Shown here in pieces: positions 6,839 through 7,159 of a DNA stretch of 7,159 nucleotides (within the stretch, counting starts at the first letter, position 1; each line of letters starts with the position of its first letter). Source of the DNA: Sphingobacteriales bacterium (GTDB taxonomy: Bacteria > Bacteroidota > Bacteroidia > Chitinophagales > Chitinophagaceae). A program made the position numbers and the translations under genes. The DNA lies in assembly GCA_947472965.1 (NCBI GenBank), contig CANJEF010000059.1:1-7159 (forward strand). The letters run 5' to 3'. Under the pieces are notes generated by a model. That model had not been told where the DNA came from and made no database searches. It saw nothing but the letters and a program-made list of their open reading frames with translations.

Positions 6839-7159
6839 TTATTTTAATTTATCATTCTGTTGATGCCGATCCTTGTCACGCAGGGTTTTCTTCTCTATAT
6901 TCTTCTTCAAGGCATCTGTGAGGTCCACGCCAGTTTGGTTGGCGATGCATATCAGCACCCACAAAACATCAGCCACTTCATCAGCCAACTGATCGGCAGA
7001 TTCATTTTTCTTGAAAGACTGGTCACCATACTTTCTGGCCATAATCCTAGCCAATTCGCCAACCTCCTCAGTTAGAATCGCCATATTGGTAAGCTCACTA
7101 AAATACCTCACGCCAATATGCTTGATCCATTGATCCACTTCTTGTTGCGCTTCATGTAT
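6839..7159 (-). CDS. MazG-like nucleotide pyrophosphohydrolase, 5' end cut by the window edge
   Basis: Small all-alpha NTP pyrophosphohydrolase of the MazG-like superfamily, which converts nucleoside triphosphates (often non-canonical or excess dNTPs) to monophosphates and pyrophosphate. The frame stays open to the right edge, so 106 residues are visible and the true start lies outside. A GTG at 7138 could be taken as a start, but the upstream residues IHEAQQE continue the conserved family N-terminus, so I read it as an internal valine. The metal-binding pattern ExxE...ExxD is present as EEVGE (visible residues 31-35) and DEVAD (60-64). The C-terminal end, KKNIEKKTLRDKDRH, is family-like. Total length is probably about 110 residues. 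It ends 79 bases before the glycyl-tRNA synthetase start, on the same strand. The preferred nucleotide cannot be told from sequence. Confidence 0.88.
   Translation of the reverse strand: MHEAQQEVDQWIKHIGVRYFSELTNMAILTEEVGELARIMARKYGDQSFKKNESADQLADEVADVLWVLICIANQTGVDLTDALKKNIEKKTLRDKDRHQQNDKLK

Noticed and set aside
6839..7138. MazG-like gene as a complete 99-residue protein starting at a GTG at 7138
   Set aside because: The frame remains open to the window edge and the upstream residues continue the conserved family sequence, so the gene is truncated by the window.
1..7159. A new defence, mobile or otherwise undescribed system
   Set aside because: All six genes belong to familiar families, and I find no transposase, integrase, toxin-antitoxin pair, reverse transcriptase, repeat array or RNA gene. 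The MazG-like gene alone does not indicate a toxin-antitoxin or phage context.

Overview
This 7.2-kb window looks like ordinary chromosomal DNA from a member of the Bacteroidota, with Chitinophagaceae-like relatives the most likely. The grounds are: low GC content by eye; no Shine-Dalgarno sequences before the start codons, which instead sit in A-rich or plain contexts; a good match to the Bacteroidota -7 promoter element (TAnnTTTG) before one gene; a single-chain glycyl-tRNA synthetase; and an altronate dehydratase of the long form I associate with this phylum. The taxonomic placement is inference from style and family knowledge, not from a search.

Layout from left to right. (1) 27-476 (+): a small DUF983 membrane protein with two CxxC pairs. 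(2) 647-1714 (+): class II fructose-1,6-bisphosphate aldolase (fbaA), complete, with all the expected metal-binding and catalytic residues. (3) 1727-1778: a perfect 21-bp hairpin between the converging fbaA and uxaA genes, very likely a bidirectional terminator. (4) 1797-3443 (-): altronate dehydratase (uxaA). (5) 3444-3561: a 118-bp divergent control region with a short imperfect palindrome. (6) 3562-5289 (+): a sodium/solute symporter of the SGLT type. (7) 5314-6759 (-): glycyl-tRNA synthetase, converging on the symporter with a 24-bp gap and probably read from a nearly leaderless transcript. (8) 6839-7159 (-): a MazG-like nucleotide pyrophosphohydrolase whose 5' end lies beyond the right edge.

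How the genes fit together. The uxaA/symporter pair is the only part that looks like a functional module: an SGLT-type importer transcribed back to back with the dehydratase that converts altronate to 2-keto-3-deoxygluconate, as in hexuronate (pectin-sugar) use. The symporter keeps some of the sugar-contacting positions of vSGLT and changes others, which fits a substrate other than galactose. The partner enzymes (UxaB, UxaC, KDG kinase, KDPG aldolase) are not in the window. The aldolase, the glycyl-tRNA synthetase and the MazG-like enzyme are housekeeping functions, and their position here may carry no meaning. I see no mobile element, CRISPR array, RNA gene, repeat family or anything resembling a new defence or mobile system. 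No gene-free stretch exceeds 170 bases.
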